A stretch of DNA of 64,000 bases from Anaerolineae bacterium (GCA_022841825.1 JALHQT010000001.1:620001-684000); one strand, 5' to 3'. Numbered from the stretch's first letter, positions 16,033 through 24,693 are shown. The notes: generated by a model not told the origin, from the sequence alone. Numbers and translations: made by a program.

Positions 16033-17535
16033 TTGGGTTCCCATAGATGTCACCGACCGCGTTGGGCATCACTCGTGCTCAGCAGCGCAGTCAGCCTGCT
16101 GGTCCTGACGGCAAGCCCCGCATCGCTCCACGGGCAATCGCCAATCTGCCCGGCGGAAGCTATCCATGTCCGCCCCACCGACGCCCTCCAGATGCTGGTG
16201 GATGCAAACCCAGCTGGCACAGCATTTTGTCTCCAATCCGGGACCTACACACGCATCTCGATAGTTCCCAAAGATGGACAGCAGTTTATTGGCAACGGGA
16301 CAAGCAGTCAGATTGTCTTCAATGGCGCAGGCGACACCCCCATTGCCTTCAATGGGGTGCTGGATGCAAACAACCCTTCCGCTAACCGCGAAGATGTCAC
16401 CCTCAAGAACATCACATTCATGAACTACCGCACTCAGGAACCGTTTGCCCAGGCAGTCCTGATTCCCGACAGCGGCTGGACTATCGAAAACGTCGTCATC
16501 CGTGACAGTACGTCCGGCATTCGCGGCGGAAATGTCAACTGGACGTGCGCAAACAACTTCGTGCTGCGAGATACGTTGATCGAAGACATCAGTCATGCGG
16601 CGCTCTACTGGAATGCGACCAACGGACTGACCGAGCGAGTCACGGTGAGAAACTCAGGTTTCGGTTTGAGCGATCAGGACGCGGATTTTATGGGAGTGGT
16701 CAAATATCAGAACCAGGGCATGTACGCTGGCGGCGGCAACTGGAGCGATTTCATCGAATGTCCAATCGACGCCGACCAGTCACTGATTGTGCAGGACAGT
16801 ACGTTTGAGAACCTCAACGGTGTCGGGCTGTGGTGTGACATTCACTGTCAGAACTTCGTCGCCCGCCGCAACATGATCCGCGACAATCAGTGGTCGGGCA
16901 TCATGTGGGAAATATCGGGGGGTGGCGTAAACGTCATCGAGGACAACATACTCATGTGCAACCGTCGGGGCGCACGGTATCCGAATGGCGGGTGGGGTGG
17001 CGGAGAAATATTCATCACGAACGCCTTTGGCATACAGGTCAGGAACAACGACATCACTGTCTGTGATGGCGGGCGAGCATTCTCATTCGTGTTTCACAGT
17101 GACCGGGCGGTACCTACGCGCGACATCACGCTCGAAGGCAACACGGTGCGAATGCTTTCAACCCCTGTCTACACCTTTTTGGGAAACGCGCAGAGAAACC
17201 AAATCATAGTCACCGATCTCGAAAACGGCAGCAGCAATCTCAATATCGTCTTCCGAAGCAACGTCTATTTTGTCCCAGACGTCACTGCCGATTACTTCCA
17301 CTGGGACTTTCGCAGCGATTGGGCAGCATGGAAGTCGCTCTCGCAGGACACGAGCACATTCCTGCCCTTATCGGACTTCACAGCGCTGCGAACCCGGCGC
17401 TCAAATTCCGCACCATCGCATGATATACTCACTGAATTCGGACAGGGTGGCATAGGCAGCTTGCATGGACCAATCGCATATTCGGAATTTCTCAATCATC
17501 GCCCATATCGATCACGGGAAGAGCACCCTCGCTGA
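16033..17535 (+). CDS. Secreted right-handed beta-helix protein
   Basis: 500 residues. Signal peptide (LVLSSAVSLLVLTASPASLHGQ), then a parallel beta-helix with repeated short strands (DVTLKNITFMNYR, WTIENVVIRDST, NFVLRDTLIEDIS, LIVQDSTFENLN, NFVARRNMIRDN), like pectate lyase or NosD-type families; no catalytic signature recognised, so it may be a polysaccharide lyase or a structural surface protein. Cysteines appear in CPAEAIH and in WCDIHC. The start is TTG at 16033 with AAAGG eight bases before. The 3' end overlaps the lepA start by 71 bases; the last 24 codons look unlike the domain, so the functional end may be earlier and lepA signals lie inside this frame. Confidence 0.8.
   Translation: MGSHRCHRPRWASLVLSSAVSLLVLTASPASLHGQSPICPAEAIHVRPTDALQMLVDANPAGTAFCLQSGTYTRISIVPKDGQQFIGNGTSSQIVFNGAGDTPIAFNGVLDANNPSANREDVTLKNITFMNYRTQEPFAQAVLIPDSGWTIENVVIRDSTSGIRGGNVNWTCANNFVLRDTLIEDISHAALYWNATNGLTERVTVRNSGFGLSDQDADFMGVVKYQNQGMYAGGGNWSDFIECPIDADQSLIVQDSTFENLNGVGLWCDIHCQNFVARRNMIRDNQWSGIMWEISGGGVNVIEDNILMCNRRGARYPNGGWGGGEIFITNAFGIQVRNNDITVCDGGRAFSFVFHSDRAVPTRDITLEGNTVRMLSTPVYTFLGNAQRNQIIVTDLENGSSNLNIVFRSNVYFVPDVTADYFHWDFRSDWAAWKSLSQDTSTFLPLSDFTALRTRRSNSAPSHDILTEFGQGGIGSLHGPIAYSEFLNHRPYRSREEHPR
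17424..17429 (+). promoter_or_regulatory. Candidate extended -10 box for lepA
   Basis: TGATATACT gives an extended -10 element (TG-N-TATACT) 36 bases before the lepA ATG, inside the 3' end of the beta-helix gene. The -35 region is poor, so confidence is limited. Confidence 0.4.
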
Positions 17536-19267
17536 TCGTCTTCTCCAGAGTACGAACACAGTCCTTGCACGCGACATGCAGGATCAACTCCTGGATAGCA
17601 TGGATCTTGAGCGTGAGCGTGGGGTAACAATCAAAGCCTCTGCGGTGCGGATGAGCTATAAAGCAGTCGATGGGAATACCTACGAAATCAACCTGATTGA
17701 CACACCTGGGCACGTTGACTTCACCTACGAAGTCAGTCGGGCGCTCCAATCGTGCGAGGGCGCGGTGCTCGTCGTCGATAGCAGCCAGGGCATTGAGGCG
17801 CAAACTCTCGCCAATGTCTACCTTGCTCTGGAGCAAGACCTCGAAATTATCCCAGTCGTCAACAAGATCGACCTGCCAGCAGCCCGCCCCGACGAAGTCG
17901 CCAAAGAGGTCGAAGAGCTGCTGGGCATCCCTGCCGCCGACATCTTACGTATCTCCGCAAAGTCGGGCATTGGTATTCAAGATGTTCTGGAAGCCGTTGT
18001 CGCGCGCGTCCCTCCTCCTTCCGGTAACCCGGACGCCCCTCTTCGTGCGTTGGTCTTCGATTCGCACTATGACTCCTTCAAGGGCGTCATCGCTTACATT
18101 CGCGTCGTGGATGGCAGCCTTGACAAGCGTCAATTGCTCAAGCTTGTGTCAACCGAAGCCAAGTTCGAGCCGGTCGAACTGGGCATCTTTAATCCTCGTA
18201 TGCAGCCCATTGACCGACTGAGCGCGGGCGAGGTTGGCTACGTCGCCACTGGCTTCAAGACAATTGTAGAATGCCGCGTCGGCGATACTCTGACCTATGC
18301 CATCAACGGGGCGACGGAGGGGCTGCCAGGCTACGCGCCCGCCAAACCCATGGTCTTCGCTGGCTTCTACCCGACCGACAATGACGATTACCCCGAACTC
18401 CGCGAAGCCCTCGAAAAACTGCAACTCAATGATGCATCGCTGGTGTTTGAGCCGGAAACGTCGCAGGCGTTGAATTTCGGCTTCCGTGTTGGTTTCCTGG
18501 GACTTTTTCACATGGAGATCATTCAGGAGCGGCTTGAGCGCGAGTTTGATCTCGACATCCTGGCGACAGCACCCAGCGTCGAGTACCAGATCAAGTTACG
18601 CAACGGCGAGGAAATCGCGATTGATAGCCCAGCCCAGTTGCCTGATGAAAACAGCATCGAGGAAATTCGCGAACCCTGGATGAAGATTCAGATCTATTCG
18701 CCAGACGACTACATTGGTCCGCTAATGGAACTCGTCAAGAAAAAGCGTGGCGAGTACACCACGATGGAGTACATCGACAAGAAGCGTGTGGTGCTCCACT
18801 ATCGCCTCCCCCTAGGCGAACTCATCGTCGATTTCTACGACCGCCTCAAAAGCATCACGCGAGGTTACGCCAGCCTCGACTACCAGTACGACACCTACCA
18901 GGCAGATGACCTGGTGAAGCTCGACATCATGGTCAACAACGAACCTGTTGACGCCCTGGCGATCATGGTCCACAGAGACGATGCCTATCAAAAAGGACAG
19001 AAACTCGTCACGAAGCTCAAGGAATTGATCCCGCGCCAACAGTTCGCGGTGCCCGTGCAGGCTGCCGTCGGCAAGCGCATTATTTCGCGCGCAGATGTCA
19101 AAGCCATCCGCAAGGACGTACTTTCAAAGTGTTACGGTGGCGATATTACGCGCAAGAAAAAGCTGCTGGAAAAACAGAAGAAGGGCAAGCGCCGCATGAA
19201 AATGATCGGCACTGTCGAAGTACCCCAGGAAGCGTTTATGGCATTGTTGAGCCTGGACGAGGAATAG
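17465..19267 (+). CDS. lepA: Elongation factor 4 (LepA) GTPase
   Basis: 600 residues, standard for LepA/EF-4, a ribosome-associated GTPase that affects translocation and initiation. Seen: G1 HIDHGKST at residues 14-21, G2 region ERERGVTIK, G3 DTPGHVDF, G4 NKIDLP, and the LepA-specific C-terminus with RADVKAIRKDVLSKCYGGDITRKKKLL. The start ATG at 17465 puts G1 where expected. Its first 71 bases lie inside the beta-helix frame and its last 32 overlap the convergent PyrE-like gene. Confidence 0.97.
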   Translation: MDQSHIRNFSIIAHIDHGKSTLADRLLQSTNTVLARDMQDQLLDSMDLERERGVTIKASAVRMSYKAVDGNTYEINLIDTPGHVDFTYEVSRALQSCEGAVLVVDSSQGIEAQTLANVYLALEQDLEIIPVVNKIDLPAARPDEVAKEVEELLGIPAADILRISAKSGIGIQDVLEAVVARVPPPSGNPDAPLRALVFDSHYDSFKGVIAYIRVVDGSLDKRQLLKLVSTEAKFEPVELGIFNPRMQPIDRLSAGEVGYVATGFKTIVECRVGDTLTYAINGATEGLPGYAPAKPMVFAGFYPTDNDDYPELREALEKLQLNDASLVFEPETSQALNFGFRVGFLGLFHMEIIQERLEREFDLDILATAPSVEYQIKLRNGEEIAIDSPAQLPDENSIEEIREPWMKIQIYSPDDYIGPLMELVKKKRGEYTTMEYIDKKRVVLHYRLPLGELIVDFYDRLKSITRGYASLDYQYDTYQADDLVKLDIMVNNEPVDALAIMVHRDDAYQKGQKLVTKLKELIPRQQFAVPVQAAVGKRIISRADVKAIRKDVLSKCYGGDITRKKKLLEKQKKGKRRMKMIGTVEVPQEAFMALLSLDEE

Positions 19268-19781
19268 CCAGCGCCCTGAGGATGTCAGCACGCGCAATCA
19301 ACGCATCGGTGGGAAACCCGATGCGTGATTGAGGTTCTCCCAGGTCTACGATACCCTGAACCGCAGTGATGTTGAGTCCGACACTGCCAGCACGCTGGAT
19401 CAGAGCAGCCAGTTCGGCGGGTTGTTCCAGAATGTTGACGACCAGGAGCGTTGTGTGCCCAATGTCATAGGCACCCACCAGGTCAAACACCGGGGCATCT
19501 TGCGAATTTCTGCTGTACACAAGCGGAATCCCAGTGCGCAGCGACAACCCTACTGCGAGTGGCAGCGTATCAATCCCGCACAGCAACCGGCTAAAGTCGC
19601 GCTCCAGGCGCTCGGCAGTGGCGTCTACCACCACCGCGAGTAGTTCAGGGTACGACCCCAGCAGATCGAGGCGCATGGAGAAGCTCTCGCGTTCGCCATT
19701 GGGACGCGCAAAGTCCCCACCCAGGATTAAGCCAGCAGACAAGAGTTGATCCAGTATCAAGGTAGCGTCTGAAGCACTCAT
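19236..19781 (-). CDS. Orotate phosphoribosyltransferase-like protein lacking PRPP-binding motif
   Basis: 181 residues. The order of motifs follows PyrE: GLILGGDFARPNGERESFSMRLDLLGSYPELL (PyrE: GxFxLxSGxxSxxYxDxR), LLCGIDTLPLAVGLSLRTGIPLVYSRN (PyrE: GxxxgAlPlAxalSlxxgxPxxYxRK). But the catalytic Lys block is RNSQD, and the 13-residue PRPP loop (VDDxxTTG) reads VVNILEQPAEL, so it should not bind PRPP. Stop of the PyrF-like gene and ATG here are adjacent (TAA then ATG), so the two are translationally coupled. Probably a pseudoenzyme; a diverged phosphoribosyltransferase of another kind is possible. Confidence 0.65.
   Translation of the reverse strand: MSASDATLILDQLLSAGLILGGDFARPNGERESFSMRLDLLGSYPELLAVVVDATAERLERDFSRLLCGIDTLPLAVGLSLRTGIPLVYSRNSQDAPVFDLVGAYDIGHTTLLVVNILEQPAELAALIQRAGSVGLNITAVQGIVDLGEPQSRIGFPTDALIARADILRALAIPRPGSTMP
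19295..19331. repeat. Strong hairpin behind lepA, inside the PyrE-like gene
   Basis: Arms ACGCATCGG (19301-19309) and CCGATGCGT (19318-19326) pair perfectly; five more pairs extend the stem after a one-base bulge. It lies 28 bases after the lepA stop. No T-run follows on the plus strand, so it may be an mRNA 3'-end stabiliser or a coding coincidence. Confidence 0.4.
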
Positions 19782-20384
19782 TTACTGAGCCTCACCTCTC
19801 AACCGTTCCACGCCAAGCGCAACCGCCTCTGCATAGTCATCGCCCATCCCTGAATAGACGACCGGATCGCCAACAACACGTAATCCAATCGAAGTCTCCT
19901 GCCACACCGCGTCGAGACGATACGCAGTCGCATCAAAGGTACTATGCGCCGCTCCAACCGTCCGGGCACTGGCAACAAACACCCCCGCCTGATGACGCAG
20001 GACGTAAGCGGGGATAAGTGCGGCATCCGTCACGGTCACCCCATCTGGCGCAAATGCCAACGCGCTGGTTGCCGCCGCATAATCTGGCGTAGCAAAGGGT
20101 CCGTGCAAGACCGTCAACAGGCTGCCACGCCCCGCAGCATAGGCAATCGCTCGTTCCAGCGCCACCGCACCCGCCGCCCCAAGCGCCAGATATGCCGCAA
20201 GATCGAACATCACAAGTACGATATGCGCTTGTGCTGCATCGATAACCGCTCGACTAAAGGGAAGAAATGGGTCATCAAACCGTTGAATCGGCAGCGGCAG
20301 CTTCGCCATTTGCGGGCGCAGCAGGAGCGCAAGGTCGCTCCGCTTCTCTTTCGTGATTTGCTCAAGACGATTGGCGAATGACAT
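19782..20384 (-). CDS. Orotidine 5'-phosphate decarboxylase-like protein lacking catalytic motifs
   Basis: 200 residues against about 270 for the bacterial type 2 enzyme. The N-terminus FANRLEQITKEKRSDLALLLRPQM matches PyrF (FxxxLxxxxxxxxSxLxVGLDPxx) but GLDP is replaced by LLRP. ADP of family: AVIDAAQAHIVLVMFDLAAYLALGAAGAVAL parallels the block that normally holds KPxxAFYE; the active-site DAKRGDIGxT is replaced by TVLHGPFATPDYA. DGVTVTDAALIPAYV parallels DAVTVNPYLG. The catalytic Lys-Asp-Lys-Asp set is gone and the C-terminal phosphate site is missing. Preceded by GGAGGAG. Second gene of a CinA/PyrF-like/PyrE-like operon. Read as a pseudoenzyme. Confidence 0.62.
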   Translation of the reverse strand: MSFANRLEQITKEKRSDLALLLRPQMAKLPLPIQRFDDPFLPFSRAVIDAAQAHIVLVMFDLAAYLALGAAGAVALERAIAYAAGRGSLLTVLHGPFATPDYAAATSALAFAPDGVTVTDAALIPAYVLRHQAGVFVASARTVGAAHSTFDATAYRLDAVWQETSIGLRVVGDPVVYSGMGDDYAEAVALGVERLRGEAQ

Positions 20385-20431
20385 ATGTCTCCTCCGACGA
20401 ACCCTGGCGTCGGCTCAATACACGCTCAACC

Positions 20432-21682
20432 TCACTCGTTACGGCGGCTCAACATCTGCCAGGCAGCCGATAACGCCCAGGTTGCGCTCCAGCGCACAGC
20501 ATCTTCCGAAGCGCCGCCAAAACCGTATGCGCGTGAACGCACAGAATCTCCGACGCAGACGGCAAATGCACTTCCTTCGTCTTTGTCCGCGCGATCATCC
20601 GCACGGTCTGGCTGCGCGATAACCGCGATCCCGACAACACCCGGCGCAATGCCTGCCATGTGGCGCGCCGCAGCTTCTGCCAGAGGGCGCATTCCCGACG
20701 CAGGGTCGGCTGCAGCAGCAGTCTGAGCGGTATGCAGCATTTGCAATACGCCTTGCGGGTCATCCCGCCGCTCTACACGGGTGACCAATCGACTGGCGAC
20801 CCGTTCAATCTTGCTGCTTACTGTGGGCGGTAATCCTGCCTCCAGTATCGCCACCGTCATGTTCGCGGCATCGAGTACCGTCGCCAATGCTGCTTCTAAA
20901 CTATCCTTATCTGCCCCATAGATGTGCTCACCAACCCGTGCTCGTACCAAACCTTCAGTCTCGGCGATCATCTTGTCTGCTTCTGCTTCGGTGTCCGCCT
21001 TGGCGGTAATGCGGACATCCACCTGCCCCGCGTGCGCTGCCAAGCCGATTGTGGGGTTACTCGCTTCCAGCAGATCATGCCCTAGCGCGTCATCCAGCAT
21101 GCTTTCGCCAATCCCAGCCGTCTTCAAGACCCTGGCTTTAATAATGCTGAGCCCAAAACGGTCGCGCAGAAACGGAAGCACGGACTGCTCAAACAGATAC
21201 TTCATCTCGCGCGGGACACCGGGCAAACTGATCACGAGCTTTCCCTGATGCTCGACAATGAAAGATGGAGCAGTCCCAACAGGATTCTCGATGACGATAG
21301 CTCCATCGGGGAGGAATGCCTGACGCCGATTATTTTCTGTCATTGGCGCGCGAAAACCTGCGAAGCGCGCGGCAATCTGATCCAACAGATGCTGGTGAAA
21401 CGTCAGTTTGCGTCCAGTAGCCAGCGCCACAGACTGCCGAGTTACATCGTCGACGGTTGGACCAAGTCCACCGCAAGTAATCACGACATCTGCGCGCCCA
21501 AGGGCGATCTCAATCGCGCTCGCAATCCGCTTTTCGTTGTCTCCCGCAGAGGTCATGAAATAGAGGTTAATCCCAATCGAGCGCAGCTTCTGCGCCAGAT
21601 ATACAGAATTTGTATCGGTGATCTCGCCCAGCAGAATCTCAGTTCCAATTGCAATGATTTCAGCGTTGACGCCTATCGACAT
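20432..21682 (-). CDS. cinA: CinA family protein with degenerate deamidase domain
   Basis: 416 residues from the ATG at 21682, chosen because AGAGG lies six bases before it and the domain starts at once. N-terminal MoaB-like/COG1058 domain is intact: AEIIAIGTEILLGEITDTN, CGGLGPTVDDVTRQ, NPVGTAPSF and LPGVPREM; in CinA it hydrolyses ADP-ribose. The C-terminal domain, which in CinA is nicotinamide mononucleotide deamidase with the motif AESCTGG, reads AILEAGLPPTVSS and then diverges, so deamidase activity is doubtful. It heads a minus-strand operon with two further degenerate enzyme homologues and is divergent from the ABC ATPase gene. Confidence 0.85.
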   Translation of the reverse strand: MSIGVNAEIIAIGTEILLGEITDTNSVYLAQKLRSIGINLYFMTSAGDNEKRIASAIEIALGRADVVITCGGLGPTVDDVTRQSVALATGRKLTFHQHLLDQIAARFAGFRAPMTENNRRQAFLPDGAIVIENPVGTAPSFIVEHQGKLVISLPGVPREMKYLFEQSVLPFLRDRFGLSIIKARVLKTAGIGESMLDDALGHDLLEASNPTIGLAAHAGQVDVRITAKADTEAEADKMIAETEGLVRARVGEHIYGADKDSLEAALATVLDAANMTVAILEAGLPPTVSSKIERVASRLVTRVERRDDPQGVLQMLHTAQTAAAADPASGMRPLAEAAARHMAGIAPGVVGIAVIAQPDRADDRADKDEGSAFAVCVGDSVRSRAYGFGGASEDAVRWSATWALSAAWQMLSRRNE

Positions 21683-21708
21683 AACAGCCTCTGCTTCTAT
21701 GAGAAAAC

Positions 21709-21736
21709 TTGCAAAAGTCACGCGGCGATCTATAAT
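21709..21736 (+). promoter_or_regulatory. Promoter of the orphan ABC ATPase gene
   Basis: TTGCAA, 16-base spacer, TATAAT. It predicts a transcript start near 21743 and a leader of about 110 bases before the GTG start codon. Confidence 0.6.
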
Positions 21737-21750
21737 GTCGCCGAAAGTCG

Positions 21751-21786
21751 CAATCTGGCACAGAGGCAAGTACTTTGTGCAGATTG
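21751..21786 (+). promoter_or_regulatory. Leader hairpin upstream of ABC ATPase gene
   Basis: CAATCT-G-GCACA (21751-21762) pairs with TGTGC-AGATTG (21776-21786), eleven pairs with one bulged G and a 13-base loop, near the 5' end of the predicted leader. It could stabilise the mRNA or act as a control element; no known riboswitch recognised. Confidence 0.4.
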
Positions 21787-21851
21787 TCCAAATGTCTACC
21801 TGGATAACCTTACCGCAGTAACCCGTCTATTCTGGTACGGAGGAGATAATC

Positions 21852-22997
21852 GTGGCAAGTATTAGTTTCCGTCATGTTTGGAAGAAATACGCAGGCAACA
21901 CGGTCGCTGTCCGCGACTTTAACGCGGAAGTCGTTGACAAGGAATTTCTTGTACTTGTTGGACCTTCCGGTTGTGGTAAGTCTACCACACTCCGTATGCT
22001 TGCCGGACTTGAAGAGATCAGCGAAGGCGAAATCGCCATTGGCGACCGCGTCGTCAACAACGTGGCACCGAAGGACAGAGACGTAGCCATGGTGTTCCAA
22101 AGCTATGCGCTCTACCCGCATATGACCGTTTATGAAAACATGGCATTTGGTCTGCGCCTGCGCAAGACTCCTAAGAATATTATTGACCAGCGCGTCCGCG
22201 AGGCTGCGAAGAGCCTGGGCATCGAACACCTTCTTGAGCGCCGCCCGCGTCAGCTTTCCGGTGGTCAGCGCCAGCGCGTTGCCGTCGGTCGCGCCATCGT
22301 ACGTGAGCCTGCCGTCTTCCTGATGGACGAACCGCTCTCCAATCTCGATGCCAAACTGCGCGTTGAAGCCCGCTCGTTCATCAGCAAGCTGCACCAGCGC
22401 CTTGGCACAACCTTCGTCTACGTCACGCACGACCAGGTCGAAGCCATGACGATGGGGACCCGCATCTGCGTAATGAGCGCTGGCGAAATCCAGCAGATCG
22501 ACTCCCCTTTCAATCTGTATCACAACCCGCGTAACATCTTCGTAGCGGGCTTCATCGGCAGCCCATCGATGAACTTCTTCGATGCGACGATGAAAGAAAG
22601 TGACGGAAAAGTTTCGGTCGATACCGCCAACTTCTCTCTGCCCCTGCCCGGCAAGAAGTCCGATCTCTATCGTGGAATGTCTGGCAAGCGTGTCACCCTC
22701 GGCATTCGTCCGGAAGACATCCACGATGGTGAGTTCCAGCCCGCAGGCATCAGCCCGGCACATATCGAGGCGAACGTCGATGTGGTCGAACAAATGGGCA
22801 ACGAAATGATCCTCTACCTGGAAGACGGCGGCAAGTCGTTTATCGCCCGTACAGATCCCCGCACGCGCGCGCACGTCGGCAACCGCATGAGCGTGGCGCT
22901 CAATATGGACAACGTTCACATTTTCGACGCCGACACCCAGCTTTCGCTGGCATATGACCTCAAGGAAAAGAACACCACCACCAAGCAGTTAGCGTAA
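21852..22997 (+). CDS. Sugar-type ABC transporter ATPase (MalK/UgpC/MsmX-like), orphan
   Basis: 381 residues, cytoplasmic ATPase of carbohydrate ABC importers. Seen: Walker A GPSGCGKSTT, Q-loop VFQSYALYPHM, signature LSGGQRQRVAVGRA, Walker B VFLMDEPLSNLDA, H-loop VTHDQ, and a C-terminal OB/regulatory domain (GIRPEDI). The GTG start at 21852 is set by GGAGGAGATAATC just before it. No permease or binding-protein gene is adjacent, so it probably energises several sugar importers encoded elsewhere, as MsmX does. Its own promoter and a clear terminator make it monocistronic. Confidence 0.95.
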   Translation: MASISFRHVWKKYAGNTVAVRDFNAEVVDKEFLVLVGPSGCGKSTTLRMLAGLEEISEGEIAIGDRVVNNVAPKDRDVAMVFQSYALYPHMTVYENMAFGLRLRKTPKNIIDQRVREAAKSLGIEHLLERRPRQLSGGQRQRVAVGRAIVREPAVFLMDEPLSNLDAKLRVEARSFISKLHQRLGTTFVYVTHDQVEAMTMGTRICVMSAGEIQQIDSPFNLYHNPRNIFVAGFIGSPSMNFFDATMKESDGKVSVDTANFSLPLPGKKSDLYRGMSGKRVTLGIRPEDIHDGEFQPAGISPAHIEANVDVVEQMGNEMILYLEDGGKSFIARTDPRTRAHVGNRMSVALNMDNVHIFDADTQLSLAYDLKEKNTTTKQLA

Positions 22998-23020
22998 CGG
23001 CTACACCTGCTATGTGAGGA

Positions 23021-23048
23021 ATGGGGCATGAAATATGCCCCATTTTTG
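23021..23048 (+). terminator. Rho-independent terminator of the ABC ATPase gene
   Basis: Perfect nine-pair stem ATGGGGCAT/ATGCCCCAT with a five-base loop, followed by TTTT. It ends the ATPase transcript 24 bases after its stop codon. Confidence 0.88.
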
Positions 23049-23142
23049 TTGTTGGCTAAAGACTCGATGAATACCTTCGCGTCACAGGCACTTCTCTTGC
23101 TACAATCTCCGCTCACCCGCCCTCAATATGAAGGATCGCCTC

Positions 23143-24159
23143 GTGCGACTGACCGTCCACACAACGCTTGAAAGCCTCCAGCAGCTTGCGCCCGAATGGA
23201 ATACCCTGCTGCATCAGAGTTACAGTGACCGAATTTTTAGCACCTACGAATGGCAGGAAACCTGGTGGGCAAGTTACTCACCGGGTGAACTCCTCGTGAT
23301 CGCAATCCACGATGAGGCTGGACAGCTCATTGGTATAGCCCCTTGGTTCATAGAGGTACGCACAGACGAGCGTGTGCTGCGCAGCATTGGCTGTGTCGAT
23401 GTCACCGATTATGTCGATCTCATCGTCCACCGCGATCATATCGAATCTGTCCATCGCGCACTGGCAGATTACCTCGCGCAAAACGCTTTAGCATTCGACC
23501 GTATCAATCTCTGCAACATTCCGGATGCCTCACAGAGCCTCACAACCTTCGTTGCAGCACTACAACACTGCGGGTTTCAAGTGGCAACCGAGATTCAGGA
23601 AGTCTGCCCAATCATCAAGCTCCCGGAGACGTTTGATCAGTATCTGGAGTCTCTGGAAAAAAAGCAGCGCCACGAACTCCGACGGAAGCTTCGCCGTGCC
23701 GAAGGGGATGTCGAAACGGTTGATTGGTACATCGTCGGTCCAGAACACAATCTTGATGAGGAGCTTGCCCGCTTCACCCATCTCATGGCTGCAAGCCAAC
23801 CCGCCAAAGCAGAGTTTCTCAGCAACACGCGGAATGCGGCGTTCATGCAGCACATGGCGCATCAGGCGAATGCACGAGGTTGGCTGCAGCTCAGTTTCCT
23901 GCGTGTTGATGGTGAGGCGTGTGCATCCTACATGAACTTCGACTACGGGGAGGGTATCCAGGTCTACAATTCAGGTCTCCTGCCTGAAAAGTATGGACAC
24001 CTCAGCCCAGGCATCGTCCTGCTTGCCCATAACATTCGGCACGCAATCGATACACATCACAAGACATTCGATTTTCTTCGCGGAAATGAGGTTTACAAAT
24101 ACCGCCTGGGCGCGCTTGATACGCGCGTCCACATGTTGAAAGCGCGCTTCTCCGGCTAA
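23143..24159 (+). CDS. CelD/BcsL-type GNAT acyltransferase
   Basis: About 338 residues with the tandem GNAT-fold layout of the CelD/BcsL (FemAB-like) group. Seen: the N-terminal half with FSTYEWQETWWASYSPGELLVIAI, a central EKKQRHELRRKLRRAEGD motif highly typical of the group, and a C-terminal half with LSFLRVDGEACASYMNFDYG and FDFLRGNEVYKYRLGA. Members transfer acyl or amino-acyl groups in polysaccharide or lipid modification; the substrate here is unknown. The GTG at 23143 is chosen because AAGGA lies seven bases before it; the ATG at 23128 lacks a ribosome site. A TACAAT -10-like box lies at 23101. Its stop overlaps the convergent CBS gene by four bases. Confidence 0.85.
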   Translation: MRLTVHTTLESLQQLAPEWNTLLHQSYSDRIFSTYEWQETWWASYSPGELLVIAIHDEAGQLIGIAPWFIEVRTDERVLRSIGCVDVTDYVDLIVHRDHIESVHRALADYLAQNALAFDRINLCNIPDASQSLTTFVAALQHCGFQVATEIQEVCPIIKLPETFDQYLESLEKKQRHELRRKLRRAEGDVETVDWYIVGPEHNLDEELARFTHLMAASQPAKAEFLSNTRNAAFMQHMAHQANARGWLQLSFLRVDGEACASYMNFDYGEGIQVYNSGLLPEKYGHLSPGIVLLAHNIRHAIDTHHKTFDFLRGNEVYKYRLGALDTRVHMLKARFSG

Positions 24160-24581
24160 GTGACCAGATGCGACATCGTCTGGACAAACGCGATGAGTAT
24201 GTCGCTGACGGTGATGATTCCGACAACAGTCTCGTCCAACAGTACCGGCAAACAGGTCACGTAATTAGTGAGCATTACTTTTGCTGCTTCTTGTGCCGTC
24301 ATATCAGGTTCTGCGGTGACCAGTGTCGGAGTCATGACATCTCGAACCCGCAGTTTATCCACCTGAGGCATGTGCTCCCATTCCAACCGCGCAAGTTCCG
24401 GTATGCGCAGCGAAAGACGACAGTCACGCGCTGTAACCACGCCGATCAGGTGCTTCTGGCTGCTTAAGACAGGCAAATGATGAAACTCGTGCGAGTCCAT
24501 GACTTCCAAAGCGTCGCGGAGCGACGCACTTGGATGGATGGTGATGGGGCTGGTTGTCATGATTTCTGAAACAAGCATCAT
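24156..24581 (-). CDS. CBS-domain pair protein
   Basis: About 141 residues consisting of two CBS motifs, which as a Bateman module bind adenosine nucleotides. First repeat: VSEIMTTSPITIHPSASLRDALEVM...HHLPVLSSQKHLIGVVTARD; second: VRDVMTPTLVTAEPDMTAQEAAKVM...TCLPVLLDETVVGIITVSDIL. The reading frame stays open for another 108 codons upstream; the ATG pair at 24581/24578 is preferred because the first CBS motif follows directly, but a start at 24680 would add a Cys-x-x-Cys-bearing leader and cannot be excluded. Standalone CBS proteins act as energy sensors; no partner is evident. Confidence 0.85.
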   Translation of the reverse strand: MMLVSEIMTTSPITIHPSASLRDALEVMDSHEFHHLPVLSSQKHLIGVVTARDCRLSLRIPELARLEWEHMPQVDKLRVRDVMTPTLVTAEPDMTAQEAAKVMLTNYVTCLPVLLDETVVGIITVSDILIAFVQTMSHLVT

Positions 24582-24693
24582 CACACCCGAGGCACGCTGC
24601 GCCTCTGAATAGTAACCGAACCATGAAGCGCTAAGCGCGGCAAAAGCGTACCACGAATCGCACTTGGCACATTCGTTCATGCGCGAATAAGGA

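Noticed and set aside
21810-22919. 369-codon minus-strand open frame opposite the ABC ATPase
   Set aside because: Antisense shadow; the plus strand encodes a complete ATPase with all nucleotide-binding motifs.
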